From: Arthrobacter sp. Soil762
GTDB lineage: Bacteria; Actinomycetota; Actinomycetes; Actinomycetales; Micrococcaceae
Length of the DNA: 64,000 nt
Assembly: GCF_001428335.1 (NCBI RefSeq)
Contig: NZ_LMSG01000003.1
Span: 33,879 to 97,878 of the forward strand
Direction: 5' to 3'
The notes under the pieces: generated by a model
Told to the model about the DNA's origin: nothing
Databases searched by the model: none
What the model saw: only the letters and a program-made list of their open reading frames with translations
Shown: positions 26,548 through 35,480 of the stretch, piece by piece
Layout of the letters: each line of letters opens with the position of its first letter
How positions within the stretch are numbered: position 1 is the first letter of the stretch
Translations under genes and position numbers: made by a program

Positions 26548-27369
26548 GTGCAAGTAGTCAGCATCAGCAGCCTCAAGGGCGGAGTCGGCAAGACGTCCGT
26601 CACCACAGGATTGGCGTCTGCGGCGCTTGCCGCGGGCATCCCCACACTGGTGGTGGACCTCGATCCCCATGCGGACGCGACCACTGCCCTGGGCGTCCAG
26701 GCCGGCGACCAGCTGGACATCGGCAGGATGCTTAAGAGCCCCCGCCGTGCCAAGCTCGCGGACAATGTCGCGGGCAGCTCCTGGACGGCGCGGGCGCATA
26801 CCAACGGATCCGGACCGGCCGTCCTGGACGTCGCCGTGGGTTCGGCGTACACCGGCATCTACGACCGCCCCGACCTTGGCCGCAGGGATCTTCGCAGGCT
26901 TTCCGCGGTCCTGGCTGGCGCCGACCGCTACGAGCTGGTCCTCATTGACTGCCCGCCGTCGCTGAACGGGCTGACCCGGATGGCCTGGTCCGCAAGTGAC
27001 AAAGTAGCGCTCGTGGCCGAGCCGGGACTCTTCTCGGTGGCTGGAACGGAACGGACCATGCGCGCCATCCAGCTGTTCAAGCAGGAATTCGCGCCGAACC
27101 TATCCCCCGCAGGCATTGTGGCCAACCGCGTGCGCACCGGCTCCTCCGAACACACCTACCGGCTCGCGGAAATGGAATCGATGTTCGGTGACCTGCTGCT
27201 GAGCCCACGCATCCCCGAACAGGCGAACTGGCAGCAGATCCAGGGCGCGGCCCACCCGGTGCACCACTGGCCCGGCGAATCCGCGAAGACATCTGCTGCG
27301 TTGTTCGATACTCTCCTGGCCAACCTCCTGGCGACCGGAAACGGCCTGCGAAACCGAACCCAGCGTTAA
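26548..27369 (+). CDS. Orphan ParA/MinD-like P-loop ATPase
   Basis: The 273-residue product has the deviant Walker A motif LKGGVGKTSVTTG (about 8-20), switch I-like VVDLDPHADATTALGV and the Walker B region LVLIDCPPSLNGL, so it belongs to the ParA/Soj/MinD ATPases that position DNA or protein complexes. It has no N-terminal DNA-binding domain and no parB neighbour, and it is distinct from the ParA next to scpA at 39.5 kb. A GTG at 26548 starts directly before the fold; a TTG at 26536 in the same frame is less likely. The cargo cannot be inferred. Confidence 0.85.
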   Translation: MQVVSISSLKGGVGKTSVTTGLASAALAAGIPTLVVDLDPHADATTALGVQAGDQLDIGRMLKSPRRAKLADNVAGSSWTARAHTNGSGPAVLDVAVGSAYTGIYDRPDLGRRDLRRLSAVLAGADRYELVLIDCPPSLNGLTRMAWSASDKVALVAEPGLFSVAGTERTMRAIQLFKQEFAPNLSPAGIVANRVRTGSSEHTYRLAEMESMFGDLLLSPRIPEQANWQQIQGAAHPVHHWPGESAKTSAALFDTLLANLLATGNGLRNRTQR

Positions 27370-27414
27370 CCCTTTGGGTGCAGCCCCGCTGCAGCCAAAG
27401 GTTCCGCGGACAAC

Positions 27415-27451
27415 AAGAAGAGGCCATCCCCGCCGGGGGTGGCCTCTTCTT
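27415..27451. terminator. Bidirectional terminator between ParA-like and merR genes
   Basis: AAGAAGAGGCCA (27415-27426) pairs with TGGCCTCTTCTT (27440-27451), and the inner CCCC/GGGG can extend the stem. TTGT flanks it on the minus strand. It separates two convergent genes. Confidence 0.83.
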
Positions 27452-27474
27452 GCTGGTGTTGCGCCAGCCTGTTG

Positions 27475-28071
27475 TCAGCCGATCTTGCGGGCAGCGCGCC
27501 GCTTGCTCAGCTCGTCGTCGGGAAAGGAGTGTTCGGCGGCGTGTTCGCTCGGCAGGGAAGCCAGGCTGCCCTCGACTTCGCGCCAGACCCTGCCCACGGC
27601 GATGCCGAAGACGCCTTGGCCGCCCTGGACAAGATCGATGACCTCGTCTGCGGAGGTGCATTCGTAGACGCTCGCGCCGTCGCTCATGAGCGTGATCTGT
27701 GCCAGATCCTCCACGCCGCGTTCGCGCAGGTGTTCGACTGCCGTGCGGATCTGCTGAAGGGAGACACCGGTGTCCAGGAGCCGCTTGACGACCTTGAGGA
27801 CCAGAATGTCCCGGAAGCCGTAGAGTCGCTGCGAGCCGGAGCCTGCGGCGCCGCGGACTGCGGGCTCAACCAGCCCGGTGCGTGCCCAGTAGTCCAGCTG
27901 GCGGTACGTGATGCCGGCAGCCTTGCAGGCCGTGGGCCCGCGGTAACCGGCGTCCTCGTCCAGGACGGGAAGGTCTTCGGTAAACAGGAGGCCCTGGGCA
28001 CCGCTCGCGGGCACAGCCACACCAGCCGTTGTGGGCTGCTTCAGCCCGCCTGCTTCGCCTTTGGGACTCAC
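27475..28071 (-). CDS. MerR-family regulator, Rv1830/ResR-like
   Basis: A 198-residue regulator. The MerR winged helix-turn-helix starts at GYRGPTACKAAGITYRQLDY and continues with WARTGLVEPAV, followed by GFRDILVLKVVKRLLDTGVSLQQI and a C-terminal domain with DLVQGGQGVFGIAVGRVWREVE. In M. tuberculosis the homologue Rv1830 (ResR/McdR) affects growth and division and occupies the same position downstream of Rv1829. The GTG at 28071 is chosen because AAGGAGG lies six bases upstream; an ATG at 28137 would add 22 residues. It has a 239 bp upstream gap and probably its own promoter. Confidence 0.87.
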   Translation of the reverse strand: MSPKGEAGGLKQPTTAGVAVPASGAQGLLFTEDLPVLDEDAGYRGPTACKAAGITYRQLDYWARTGLVEPAVRGAAGSGSQRLYGFRDILVLKVVKRLLDTGVSLQQIRTAVEHLRERGVEDLAQITLMSDGASVYECTSADEVIDLVQGGQGVFGIAVGRVWREVEGSLASLPSEHAAEHSFPDDELSKRRAARKIG

Positions 28072-28232
28072 CTGGATCCTCCTTGTCATAAGCTCCCGGG
28101 GGACCACTGCACCAGCCGGTGCACGCATGAAGTCCATGCATGTAATTTCGCGGGGGTCGTACTTTTACAGTGTGACTTGCGCGGCTGCTGTAAGCAATGG
28201 GAGCTTGATACCTTCGACGTTAGGCCCGCTGT

Positions 28233-28265
28233 GCCCCAAGGTCAAAGATCTAGGCCGCTTGGGGC
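28233..28265 (-). terminator. Weak hairpin between DUF151 and merR genes
   Basis: GCCCCAAG (28233-28240) pairs with CTTGGGGC (28258-28265) across a 17-base loop, about 45 bp after the DUF151 stop. There is no T-run, so it may be an attenuator, a weak terminator or nothing. Confidence 0.35.
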
Positions 28266-28310
28266 AGGCGTGTCGGAACTTTCAAGCTCAACTTTAACCC
28301 TAATGTGACC

Positions 28311-28814
28311 TCAGCCGTCGAAGTCTTCGGGCTCCACATCGTCCAGGAACTCACGGAAGCGCCGCAGTTCGCGCTCCTCGTCCACGGTGGGACCCGGGTC
28401 AGTGTCCTCCCCCTCGTCATGCTCGGTAATTCGGACTCCGGCTTCATCCATTACCGAGTCGGCACACCAGATGCGGCATTTGGCCCGCAACGCGATCGCG
28501 AGGGCGTCCGATGCCCGCGAGCTGACGGTGGTGCCGTTCTCGAACTGGAGCTGGCCATAAAAAATGTTGTCCTCAACGGCCACAATGTTGACGCTGACAA
28601 CCGAATGGCCCAGGGACTCCACCACGTCCACCAGGAGGTCGTGGGTCATGGGGCGCGGAGGCACCACCCCTTGTTGGGCCAGGGCGATGGCACTTGCCTC
28701 TGGAGTCCCGATCCAGATGGGCACGTGCCGTTCGCCGTGGATCTCGCGCAGCAGGACGAGCGGCTGGTTGGACGGCAGTTCGATACGAACGCCTACGATC
28801 TCCACTTCGATCAT
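28311..28814 (-). CDS. Bifunctional nuclease family protein (DUF151, Rv1829-like)
   Basis: The 167-residue protein matches the BFN/DUF151 family: MIEVEIVGVRIELPSNQPLV at the start, GERHVPIWIGTPEASAIALA near 28-47 and FENGTTVSSRASDALAIALR in the second half. The bifunctional nuclease activity was described for a plant member, and the bacterial role is unknown. The acidic C-terminal tail (EGEDTDPGPTVDEERELRRF) is typical. Its ATG overlaps the ftsR stop by one base (TGATG), so it is coupled to ftsR. Confidence 0.9.
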   Translation of the reverse strand: MIEVEIVGVRIELPSNQPLVLLREIHGERHVPIWIGTPEASAIALAQQGVVPPRPMTHDLLVDVVESLGHSVVSVNIVAVEDNIFYGQLQFENGTTVSSRASDALAIALRAKCRIWCADSVMDEAGVRITEHDEGEDTDPGPTVDEERELRRFREFLDDVEPEDFDG

Positions 28815-29542
28815 CAGATGTCCATGCGTGAGATACGGTCCTGGACCAGTGCCCGGTGCAGGACCAGGCAGAGGTCGCTGATTTCGCGGGCCGCTTCAGC
28901 AGCCCGCGCCTGTGAGGCGGAATCGCGCCGGGACGCGAGCGGCGCAACTGCGCGCTCCACGAGTCCGAACTCACGTTCCGCGGCGGCCTGGAACGGCCGC
29001 AGGTGGCGCGGCTCAAGGCCGTGGCTCTCCAGTTGCACGCAGGCACGGGCCACCTGGAGGGCGTGCTCGTCGAACTTCCCGTTGCTGTGGCTGATCAGCC
29101 CGAAGCTCAGCAGCGATTGGAGTAGCGGAATGCTGGCGCCGGATTCGGTCCGCAGCTGTTCCTCGCTGAATTTCCGGCCGCGGTTCTGAAGCTCCACGGC
29201 CAATTCATCCGAAACGATCCGCGGCGAAACCACGACGCCGGGCGGCAGGTTCTCGGGCCGCTCTCCCCTGTCGATCGCATCAAGGTAGTCCTTGATGACT
29301 TTCAGTGGAAGGTACTGGTCCCGCTGCAGTGCCAGCACAAAACGGAGACGTTCGACGTCACTGTCCGAGTACTGCCGGTATCCGGCCGGAGTACGGCGCG
29401 GATTAATCAGTCCCTTTTCCTCGAGGAACCTGATTTTCGACGCGGTCATACCCGGAAAGTCGCCGCTGAGTTGCGCGAGGACTTCCCCGATGTTCAAAAC
29501 TTGGGGCCCCCGGCGTTCCGGTTGTGCCATTGCCACAGGCAA
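28814..29542 (-). CDS. ftsR: MerR-family regulator FtsR (Rv1828 type)
   Basis: The 242-residue regulator has an N-terminal MerR domain: LNIGEVLAQLSGDFPGMTAS, KIRFLEEKGLINPRRTPAGY, then RLRFVLALQRDQYLPLKVIK. It matches M. tuberculosis Rv1828 and Corynebacterium glutamicum FtsR, an activator of ftsZ. The C-terminal half contains FDEHALQVARACVQLESHGL and is family specific. Start choice is open between TTG 29542, GTG 29536 and ATG 29530, with GGGA upstream; the first four residues differ only. It follows garA by 11 bp. Confidence 0.88.
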   Translation of the reverse strand: MPVAMAQPERRGPQVLNIGEVLAQLSGDFPGMTASKIRFLEEKGLINPRRTPAGYRQYSDSDVERLRFVLALQRDQYLPLKVIKDYLDAIDRGERPENLPPGVVVSPRIVSDELAVELQNRGRKFSEEQLRTESGASIPLLQSLLSFGLISHSNGKFDEHALQVARACVQLESHGLEPRHLRPFQAAAEREFGLVERAVAPLASRRDSASQARAAEAAREISDLCLVLHRALVQDRISRMDI

Positions 29543-29553
29543 GTGTCCCGGGA

Positions 29554-30030
29554 TCAGGCGCGGCCTGCCGCGCGGGCAGGGCTCAGGTAGAAGGTGAGTC
29601 GGAACTTGCCGATCTGGACTTCATTCCCGGACTTTAGCTCAACACTGTCCACGCGGTCGTGGTTGACGTACGTGCCGTTGAGGCTGCCGGTATCCACCAC
29701 TTCAAAGCTCCGCGCAGTGCGGCGGAACTCGACGTGGCGCCGCGAGACGGTGACGTCATCCAGGAAGATGTCGGCATCAGGATGACGGCCGGCCGTGGTG
29801 GTGTCCGTGTCAAGCAGGAAGCGGGCACCCGCGTTCGGGCCGCTGTGGGCCACCAGGAGCGCGGAACCGGCCGGCAGCGCCTCCACGGATGAACGCTCGT
29901 CCGTGGAGAGCTTGGGGGCGATGGTGGGTTCGTCGGAGACGGGGGTGAGATGGATCGAGGTGGTCTCCGAAGCCCTGGCCGCACCTGTGCCGTGCCCGCC
30001 TTCGGCAGGGTCCTGTTCGTGGCCAACCAT
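29554..30030 (-). CDS. garA: FHA-domain regulator GarA/OdhI
   Basis: In mycobacteria and corynebacteria this protein inhibits 2-oxoglutarate dehydrogenase and glutamate dehydrogenase when unphosphorylated, and Ser/Thr kinases switch it off by phosphorylating an N-terminal ETT motif. The 158-residue product keeps ETTS at residues 22-25 and has a C-terminal FHA domain (about 70-150) with GRHPDADI, VSRRHVEF and GSLNGTYVN. The residues after ETTS (IHLTPVSD) differ from the usual VFRAD. The ATG at 30030 has GAGGAGG six bases upstream; the longer frame to 30147 is rejected. The gcvH and ftsR neighbours match Rv1826-Rv1828. Confidence 0.92.
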   Translation of the reverse strand: MVGHEQDPAEGGHGTGAARASETTSIHLTPVSDEPTIAPKLSTDERSSVEALPAGSALLVAHSGPNAGARFLLDTDTTTAGRHPDADIFLDDVTVSRRHVEFRRTARSFEVVDTGSLNGTYVNHDRVDSVELKSGNEVQIGKFRLTFYLSPARAAGRA

Positions 30031-30175
30031 GGATTCCTCCTCTTTCGCTGCAGCTCTCACGCCTGCAATCAACTTTTGCCCTGACGGATCCGCCTCGCGT
30101 ATCCGATGCCGGGCCCCGATCCGGCCACTGACATGCGAAGACGCCATTTGGCCGGACCGGATGAACCCGTTAGCT

Positions 30176-30562
30176 TCAGCCTACCTGCTGTTCGTACTCG
30201 GATGCACTGAGCAAGGATTCCACAGCGTCCGCTTCTGCCAGCCGGATCTCGATCAGCCAGCCGTCGCCGTACGGATCGGAGTTGATCAACGCCGAATCGG
30301 TATCGAGGGATTCGTTGCGTGCCACGACTTCGCCGCTGACCGGAGCATAGATGTCGCTGACGCTCTTGGTGGATTCGACTTCGCCCACGACTTCGTTTGC
30401 GGTGACTTTCGTGCCGGCTTCCGGCATCTGGGCATAGACAACATCTCCGAGTGCGTCCTGCGCGAAGTCGGTGATGCCCACCCGGACCACGCCGTCGGCG
30501 CTCGGTGCGGATACCCACTCGTGCTCGGCGGTGTAGGACAGGTCTTCGGGAATGTTGCTCAT
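30176..30562 (-). CDS. gcvH: Glycine cleavage system H protein
   Basis: The lipoylated carrier shuttles the methylamine group in glycine cleavage. The 128-residue protein has HEWV near 14-17 and the lipoyl attachment site GEVESTKSVSDIYAP with the lysine at 66. The other glycine-cleavage genes (gcvT, gcvP) are not adjacent, as in M. tuberculosis, where gcvH also heads the garA block. AAAGG lies six bases before the ATG. Confidence 0.95.
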   Translation of the reverse strand: MSNIPEDLSYTAEHEWVSAPSADGVVRVGITDFAQDALGDVVYAQMPEAGTKVTANEVVGEVESTKSVSDIYAPVSGEVVARNESLDTDSALINSDPYGDGWLIEIRLAEADAVESLLSASEYEQQVG

Positions 30563-30668
30563 CAGGGGCCTTTCATCGGGTCAATCACCAATGTCAACGG
30601 GGCCTGGGAAACAAGCCGCCGCTGAAAGTATAGGCACAACTCCACGGGCGTTCGAGGTGGATTCTGAC

Positions 30669-31316
30669 ATGATGAGTCGCATGAGAACACACTCACAGGA
30701 ATCGCCCGCGAAAAAGGCGAACTGGGCTGCTCGGATCATCCTCGTTGCGGTGGCGCTGGTGGTCCTCGCTATCGCTTACTTTGCTTTTGCGGCCATCCTC
30801 CCGGTCTGGTGGGCGAATGTTATCCGCAACCAGGTCCAGGGCAATCTTGGGGCGGGCATCCTGGTGGGGATGTTTTACGGGTTCGTTTTCACGTTCGTCC
30901 CCCTCCTGGTGGCCTGGCAGGCCACGCGCAAATCCGTGAGCTGGCCCTGGAAGCTGACTATCCTCGTCGCCGCTGTGGCTCTCGCATCCCCGAATCTGCT
31001 GACCGCCGGGATCATGTTCGGCAGCTCGCAGGCCGCCCATAACGGACAGCGGATCCTTGGCACAGAGGCAACCTGGTTCCCGCTGTGGACACAGATCTCA
31101 GCCATCGCAGCCGGCTTCGTCTATGTGGTTGGCCTGATCCTGTGGAGGGTCTGGCGGCAGCGCGGCAAGAAGATGAAAGTACTCAAGAAGGCAGATGCCG
31201 AGCGTTCCTTGGCTGCGAAGGCGGCCAATGACTCCGCCGCCAGCTCACCTGGTCCCAATGCGTCGCCTGTTCCTGAGGCGCCGGCCGCACCCGACAGCCA
31301 GGCTGACCGCAGGTAA
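30669..31316 (+). CDS. Four-helix membrane protein of unknown function
   Basis: The product of about 215 residues has four membrane helices (roughly residues 20-42, 57-80, 92-112 and 135-155), with the conserved-looking WWANVIRNQVQ and GIMFGSSQAA between them, and a charged Ala/Ser-rich tail. The family resembles actinobacterial permease-like proteins, but no transport motif is visible. Start choice is uncertain (ATG at 30669, 30672 or 30681); GAGGTGG lies about 11 bases before the first. It is divergent from gcvH and followed after 4 bp by the glycosylase gene. Confidence 0.72.
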   Translation: MMSRMRTHSQESPAKKANWAARIILVAVALVVLAIAYFAFAAILPVWWANVIRNQVQGNLGAGILVGMFYGFVFTFVPLLVAWQATRKSVSWPWKLTILVAAVALASPNLLTAGIMFGSSQAAHNGQRILGTEATWFPLWTQISAIAAGFVYVVGLILWRVWRQRGKKMKVLKKADAERSLAAKAANDSAASSPGPNASPVPEAPAAPDSQADRR

Positions 31317-31320
31317 AGCC

Positions 31321-32190
31321 ATGCCGGAGCTTCCCGAGGTTGCAGGCCTGGCCGGTTTCCTGGATGAGCACCTGCGCGGAGCGGTGGTGCGGAAGGTCCA
31401 GATCGTTTCGTTCGCCGTCCTGAAGACAGCGGATCCGCCGTTCACAGCGCTGGAGAACTGCACCGTCGCCGGCGTGCGGCGGTTTGGAAAGTTTGTCAGC
31501 ATTGACACCGACGGGCCGTCGTTCGTCTTCCACCTCGCCCGGGCGGGCTGGGTCCGCTTCACGGACTCGCCCACAGACACCCAGCTCCGGATGGGAAAGG
31601 GCCACATCGCCATGCGGCTGGCGTTCACCGGGCCGGACGGCGCCCATGGCATGGATCTCACAGAGGCGGGGACCAAAAAGAGCCTAGCCGTGTACGTAGT
31701 GCGCGACCCCCAGGATGTGCCGGGCGTCGCGGCGCTCGGGCCGGACCCGTTCAGCGCAGCGTTCGACGCCGACATGCTGGCGGAAATCCTCGGCTCCACT
31801 TCCCAGCAGATCAAGGGCGTCCTACGGAGCCAGAGCGTGATCGCGGGGATCGGGAACGCCTACAGCGACGAGATCCTGCATGCTGCGAGGATCTCCCCCT
31901 TCGCCACCGCCAAGTCCTTGGACCGTGGCACGGTGCAAGTGCTTTATGACGCCATCCACAGCGTGCTCGGAACAGCCCTGGCCGAAGCCGAGGGCAAGCC
32001 ACCCAGCGAGCTCAAGGACGTCAAACGCAGCCACATGCGGGTCCATGCCCGCACCGGCGAAGCTTGCCCGGTGTGTGGTGACACAGTCCGGGAGGTGTCT
32101 TTCGCGGATACTTCCCTGCAGTACTGCCCCACGTGCCAGACCAAGGGAAAGATTCTGGCCGACCGCAGGACGTCGAAGTTCCTGAAATAG
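31321..32190 (+). CDS. Formamidopyrimidine-DNA glycosylase/endonuclease VIII family protein
   Basis: This base-excision enzyme removes oxidised bases. The 289-residue protein begins MPELPEVAGL, giving the catalytic Pro2 and Glu3. The helix-two-turn-helix region GIGNAYSDEILHAARISPF is near 178-196, and the C-terminal zinc finger has CPVC and CPTC pairs. The N-terminus and weak similarity of the middle suggest the actinobacterial Fpg/Nei-like subgroup rather than canonical MutM. The frame is open upstream, but the Pro2 requirement fixes the start at 31321. It follows the membrane protein gene by 4 bp. Confidence 0.9.
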   Translation: MPELPEVAGLAGFLDEHLRGAVVRKVQIVSFAVLKTADPPFTALENCTVAGVRRFGKFVSIDTDGPSFVFHLARAGWVRFTDSPTDTQLRMGKGHIAMRLAFTGPDGAHGMDLTEAGTKKSLAVYVVRDPQDVPGVAALGPDPFSAAFDADMLAEILGSTSQQIKGVLRSQSVIAGIGNAYSDEILHAARISPFATAKSLDRGTVQVLYDAIHSVLGTALAEAEGKPPSELKDVKRSHMRVHARTGEACPVCGDTVREVSFADTSLQYCPTCQTKGKILADRRTSKFLK

Positions 32191-32224
32191 GCCAGGCCGC
32201 GAAACATCCGAAAAGTGACGGCAC

Positions 32225-32269
32225 AAAACAGAAGCGTCCCGGAGAAAATTCTCCGGGACGCTTCTGTTT

Positions 32270-32270
<1 letters not shown>
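32225..32270. terminator. Perfect 20 bp stem, bidirectional terminator
   Basis: AAAACAGAAGCGTCCCGGAG (32225-32244) pairs without mismatch with 32251-32270 across a 6-base loop. TTTT ends the right arm on the plus strand and the left arm on the minus strand, so it stops both the glycosylase gene and tRNA-Pro. Its last base is also the last base of the tRNA CCA end. Confidence 0.93.
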
Positions 32271-32346
<76 letters not shown>

Positions 32347-32493
32347 TTAGTTCCGCCGTTCTCCGCTGCGTTTACTCCTGATGTTAGCCAGGATTTCAAC
32401 TCAGCAGTCCGGCCGAACCACCTTGAAAAGCTTACACGATTCCGGAGGGTGCAAGTGACACTTTGCCGCCGGCACGCCCCCGGTGTGTCCTAA

Positions 32494-34044
32494 TTAACGC
32501 TTCTTGCCGCGCTTTTCGCGGACGCGCATGTTGACCTCGATGGGCGTGCCCTCGAAACCGAACGTTTCGCGGAGCCTGCGGGTGATGAAGCGGCGGTAGC
32601 CCGGGTCCAGGAATCCGGTGGTGAACAGCACAAACTTCGGCGGCCGGCTGGACGCCTGCGTGCCGTACAGGATGCGCGGCTGCTTTCCGCCGCGGACCGG
32701 GTGCGGGTGCGCCGCCACAAGCTCGCCGAGGAAGGCATTGAGCTTGCCGGTGGGGATGCGCCGGTCCCAGTTCTCCAGCGCCAGGTCCAGGGCGGGAACC
32801 AGGCGGTCCTTGTGCCAGCCCGTCAGCGCGGAGATGTTGACACGTGGCGCCCAGGCCACGTGGGCCAGGTCCTGCTCGATTTCGCGCTCCAGGTAGGTGC
32901 GGCGTTCGTCGTCGAGCAGGTCCCACTTGTTGAAGGCCAGCACCAGGGCGCGGCCCGACTCGATGGCCAACTGCAGGATGCGGACGTCCTGCTCGCTGAG
33001 GACCTCATCCACCGCGAGAAGAACGACGGCGACCTCCGCCTTTTCGAGCGCGGCCTGCGTCCGGAGGGAGGCGTAGTAGTCGGCGCCCTGCGCCATGTGC
33101 TGGCGGCGGCGGATGCCTGCCGTGTCCACAAAGCGCCACGTGCGGTCGCCGAGGTCAATGAACTCATCCACCGGATCACGCGTGGTGCCGGCGGTGTTGT
33201 CCACTACTACACGCTCAGACCCTGCCAGCTTGTTCAGCAGTGATGACTTGCCCACGTTCGGGCGGCCGATCAGTGCGATGCGGCGCGGGCCGCCCGAGCG
33301 TTCCATGCCCTCAATCGTGGAGAACTCCGGCAGGGTGTCCATCACGTGGTCCAGGAGGTCGGCAACGCCGCGTCCGTGCAGGGCGGAGACGGGGTAAGGC
33401 TCACCGAAGCCGAGGCCCCACAAGGTAGCGGAGTCTGCCTCCTGGGCAAAGTCATCCACCTTGTTCGCCACCATGATGACGGGTTTCTTGCTACGGCGGA
33501 GCATCTTCATGACGCCCTCATCCGTGGCGGTGGCGCCCACCGCGGAGTCGACGACGAAGAGCACGGCGTCGGCAAGTTCCACGGCCATTTCGGCCTGCTC
33601 GGCCACGCGGGCGTGGATGCCGCGGGCATCGTGCTCCCAGCCGCCGGTGTCCACGACCGTGAAGTTGCGCCCGTTCCAGTGCGCCGAGTACATCACGCGG
33701 TCCCGCGTCACGCCGGGGGTATCCTCGACCACGGCTTCGCGGCGGCCCAGGATACGGTTCACAAGGGTGGATTTGCCCACGTTGGGACGGCCGATGATGG
33801 CAAGTACGGGATCGAGCTTGACCGGTCCGTCAAAGTCCTGGTCGTCGAATTCCCCGCTCAGCAGGGCGGCGTCCTCATCGTCGAGTTCGTAGTCGGCCAG
33901 ACCGGCGCGAAGCGACGCGGCACGCAGCTCCGCTTCGTCGTCGTCCATGGCTGCCAGCCGCTCGGCCACCTGGTCCGTGCCGGTGGGCGTGTATTCGTCT
34001 TCGCCGGCGCCGGAGTGGCCGGAGGTTTGAGTCGTATCGCTCAT
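32494..34044 (-). CDS. der: Ribosome assembly GTPase Der (EngA)
   Basis: Der has two GTPase domains in tandem and helps mature the 50S subunit. The 516-residue product has a first G1 motif [14 protein letters not shown] and a second [19 protein letters not shown] and DTAGIR switch II motifs and a C-terminal KH-like domain ending [10 protein letters not shown]. An acidic N-terminal extension of about 75 residues precedes the first GTPase domain, as in other actinobacteria. The ATG at 34044 is preferred to 34065 because AAGGAAAG lies seven bases upstream and overlap with plsC is avoided. Confidence 0.95.
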   Translation of the reverse strand: MSDTTQTSGHSGAGEDEYTPTGTDQVAERLAAMDDDEAELRAASLRAGLADYELDDEDAALLSGEFDDQDFDGPVKLDPVLAIIGRPNVGKSTLVNRILGRREAVVEDTPGVTRDRVMYSAHWNGRNFTVVDTGGWEHDARGIHARVAEQAEMAVELADAVLFVVDSAVGATATDEGVMKMLRRSKKPVIMVANKVDDFAQEADSATLWGLGFGEPYPVSALHGRGVADLLDHVMDTLPEFSTIEGMERSGGPRRIALIGRPNVGKSSLLNKLAGSERVVVDNTAGTTRDPVDEFIDLGDRTWRFVDTAGIRRRQHMAQGADYYASLRTQAALEKAEVAVVLLAVDEVLSEQDVRILQLAIESGRALVLAFNKWDLLDDERRTYLEREIEQDLAHVAWAPRVNISALTGWHKDRLVPALDLALENWDRRIPTGKLNAFLGELVAAHPHPVRGGKQPRILYGTQASSRPPKFVLFTTGFLDPGYRRFITRRLRETFGFEGTPIEVNMRVREKRGKKR

Positions 34045-34054
34045 TGCACTTTCC

Positions 34055-34774
34055 TTAGTGGTCATCTGCCGGCGTCCCGGCTACTGCTGTGAAGTTCGTG
34101 CGGAAATCCGCGTGGGGCAAAGGCTGCCCACTGTGTTGGATGGTCTCCTGGACGTGCCCCGCAAGCGCAGCGCGGATTTCCATTCCCGCCCTGTCCATTG
34201 AAGCACGGCCCGTTTCGCCGGGGTTGCGGCTGGGGGTCAGTGCGTTGCCGAAGCTGACGTGGAACCGCCGCCCTGGCCTGGGTACCGTGTCGAGGTGTTC
34301 GTTGCCCGTCCGGGTGCCGAGGATCGCCACGGGAACCACGGGGGCCCCCGAGTTCAGCGCCAGCCAGGCCACCCCGTTGTTGATGTCTGTTGCCTGGCCG
34401 CTCCCCCGGGTTCCTTCCGGAAGAATCCCGATGCAGCGGCCGGCGTCGAGCATGTTCTTGCCCAGCAGCAGCGCAGCCCGGTCCCCGGAGCGGTCAACCG
34501 GCAGCTGGCCGGAGGCCCGAAGGACCCGACCCAGCAAGCCCTTGAACATCTCCTTCTTGACCAGGATGTGCATGGGACGCGGCGACGCGCCGAACATCAC
34601 CGGCCCGTCCAGGAAACTGATGTGGTTGCCGGCAAAAATCACCGGCCCGCCTGTAGGCACGTTGTCCCGGCCAGTGACGGACGTCCGGTACACCACATGG
34701 TCCAGGAGCCAGCCGACGGGCCGGCTCCAGGTCATGGTCAGGCCGGAGGGAAGCCGCACGCCGCGGTCAGTCAC
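34055..34774 (-). CDS. 1-acyl-sn-glycerol-3-phosphate acyltransferase (PlsC family), second copy
   Basis: The 239-residue product has the acyltransferase motifs GNHISFLD and LPEGTRGSG, and the third block [10 protein letters not shown]. It is only distantly like the copy at 16.5 kb. The start is GTG at 34774, overlapping cmk by 8 bp, and der follows after 10 bp, so cmk-plsC-der is one unit. This cmk-plsC-der order is common in actinobacteria. Phosphatidic acid synthesis is the likely role. Confidence 0.9.
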   Translation of the reverse strand: MTDRGVRLPSGLTMTWSRPVGWLLDHVVYRTSVTGRDNVPTGGPVIFAGNHISFLDGPVMFGASPRPMHILVKKEMFKGLLGRVLRASGQLPVDRSGDRAALLLGKNMLDAGRCIGILPEGTRGSGQATDINNGVAWLALNSGAPVVPVAILGTRTGNEHLDTVPRPGRRFHVSFGNALTPSRNPGETGRASMDRAGMEIRAALAGHVQETIQHSGQPLPHADFRTNFTAVAGTPADDH

Positions 34775-35480
34775 GGTTAAGCACCTTCGTGACGATCACG
34801 AGCGCCGCGTCCACGGTCTCGGCGAAGTCCAGATCGGAAGAATCCAGGGTGACAACACCGTCGGCAGCCTGGGTGAAGTTCACCACCGTGGAATCCTTGG
34901 CGTCGCGCTGGGTGACCTGGGCTGCGAGCTGCTCCGCATTCTGCGTGCCGCCCAGCTGGATGCCGCGGCGGCGAAGCCGGGCCTCCTGACTGGCCGTCAG
35001 CAGCATGCGGACTTCGGCGCCGGGCACCACGACAGTCGTGATGTCCCGGCCTTCCACCACGATGCGGCGGTGGTGCTTTTCAATAAGCTCACGCTGCCGG
35101 CGGATCAGTTCGGTCCGGGCACCAAGGGTGGTGGCCACTGCACTGACCGCCGACGAAATTGCCGGTTCACGGATGGCGTCCGTGACGTCGGTCCCGTTCA
35201 CGCGGACGTATTCCTCCCGCGGTGTGGTGCTCAGTTCCAGGACCAGGTCCCGGGAAGCCTGCTCCACGGCGGCGGCGTCGCTGAGGTCAATTCCGCTGGT
35301 GACGCAGAACCAGGTCAGGGCCCGGTACATGGCGCCGGTGTCCAGGTAGGCAAGGTGCAGCCGGCGGGCCACTTCCTTGCTCACGCTGGACTTGCCGGAG
35401 CCTGACGGCCCGTCGATGGCAACCACCAGGGGCCTGCCGACGCGCAAGGCCGGAAGAGTGTCAAGAAGTTCTTGTGTCAT
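34767..35480 (-). CDS. cmk: Cytidylate kinase
   Basis: CMP kinase phosphorylates CMP and dCMP with ATP. The 237-residue protein has the P-loop AIDGPSGSGKSSVSKEVARR near 20-39, LDTGAMYRA and GRDITTVV. The ATG at 35480 shares its A with the tyrA stop codon (TAATG); a GTG or ATG further upstream would lie inside tyrA. Length is normal. Confidence 0.94.
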   Translation of the reverse strand: MTQELLDTLPALRVGRPLVVAIDGPSGSGKSSVSKEVARRLHLAYLDTGAMYRALTWFCVTSGIDLSDAAAVEQASRDLVLELSTTPREEYVRVNGTDVTDAIREPAISSAVSAVATTLGARTELIRRQRELIEKHHRRIVVEGRDITTVVVPGAEVRMLLTASQEARLRRRGIQLGGTQNAEQLAAQVTQRDAKDSTVVNFTQAADGVVTLDSSDLDFAETVDAALVIVTKVLNRD

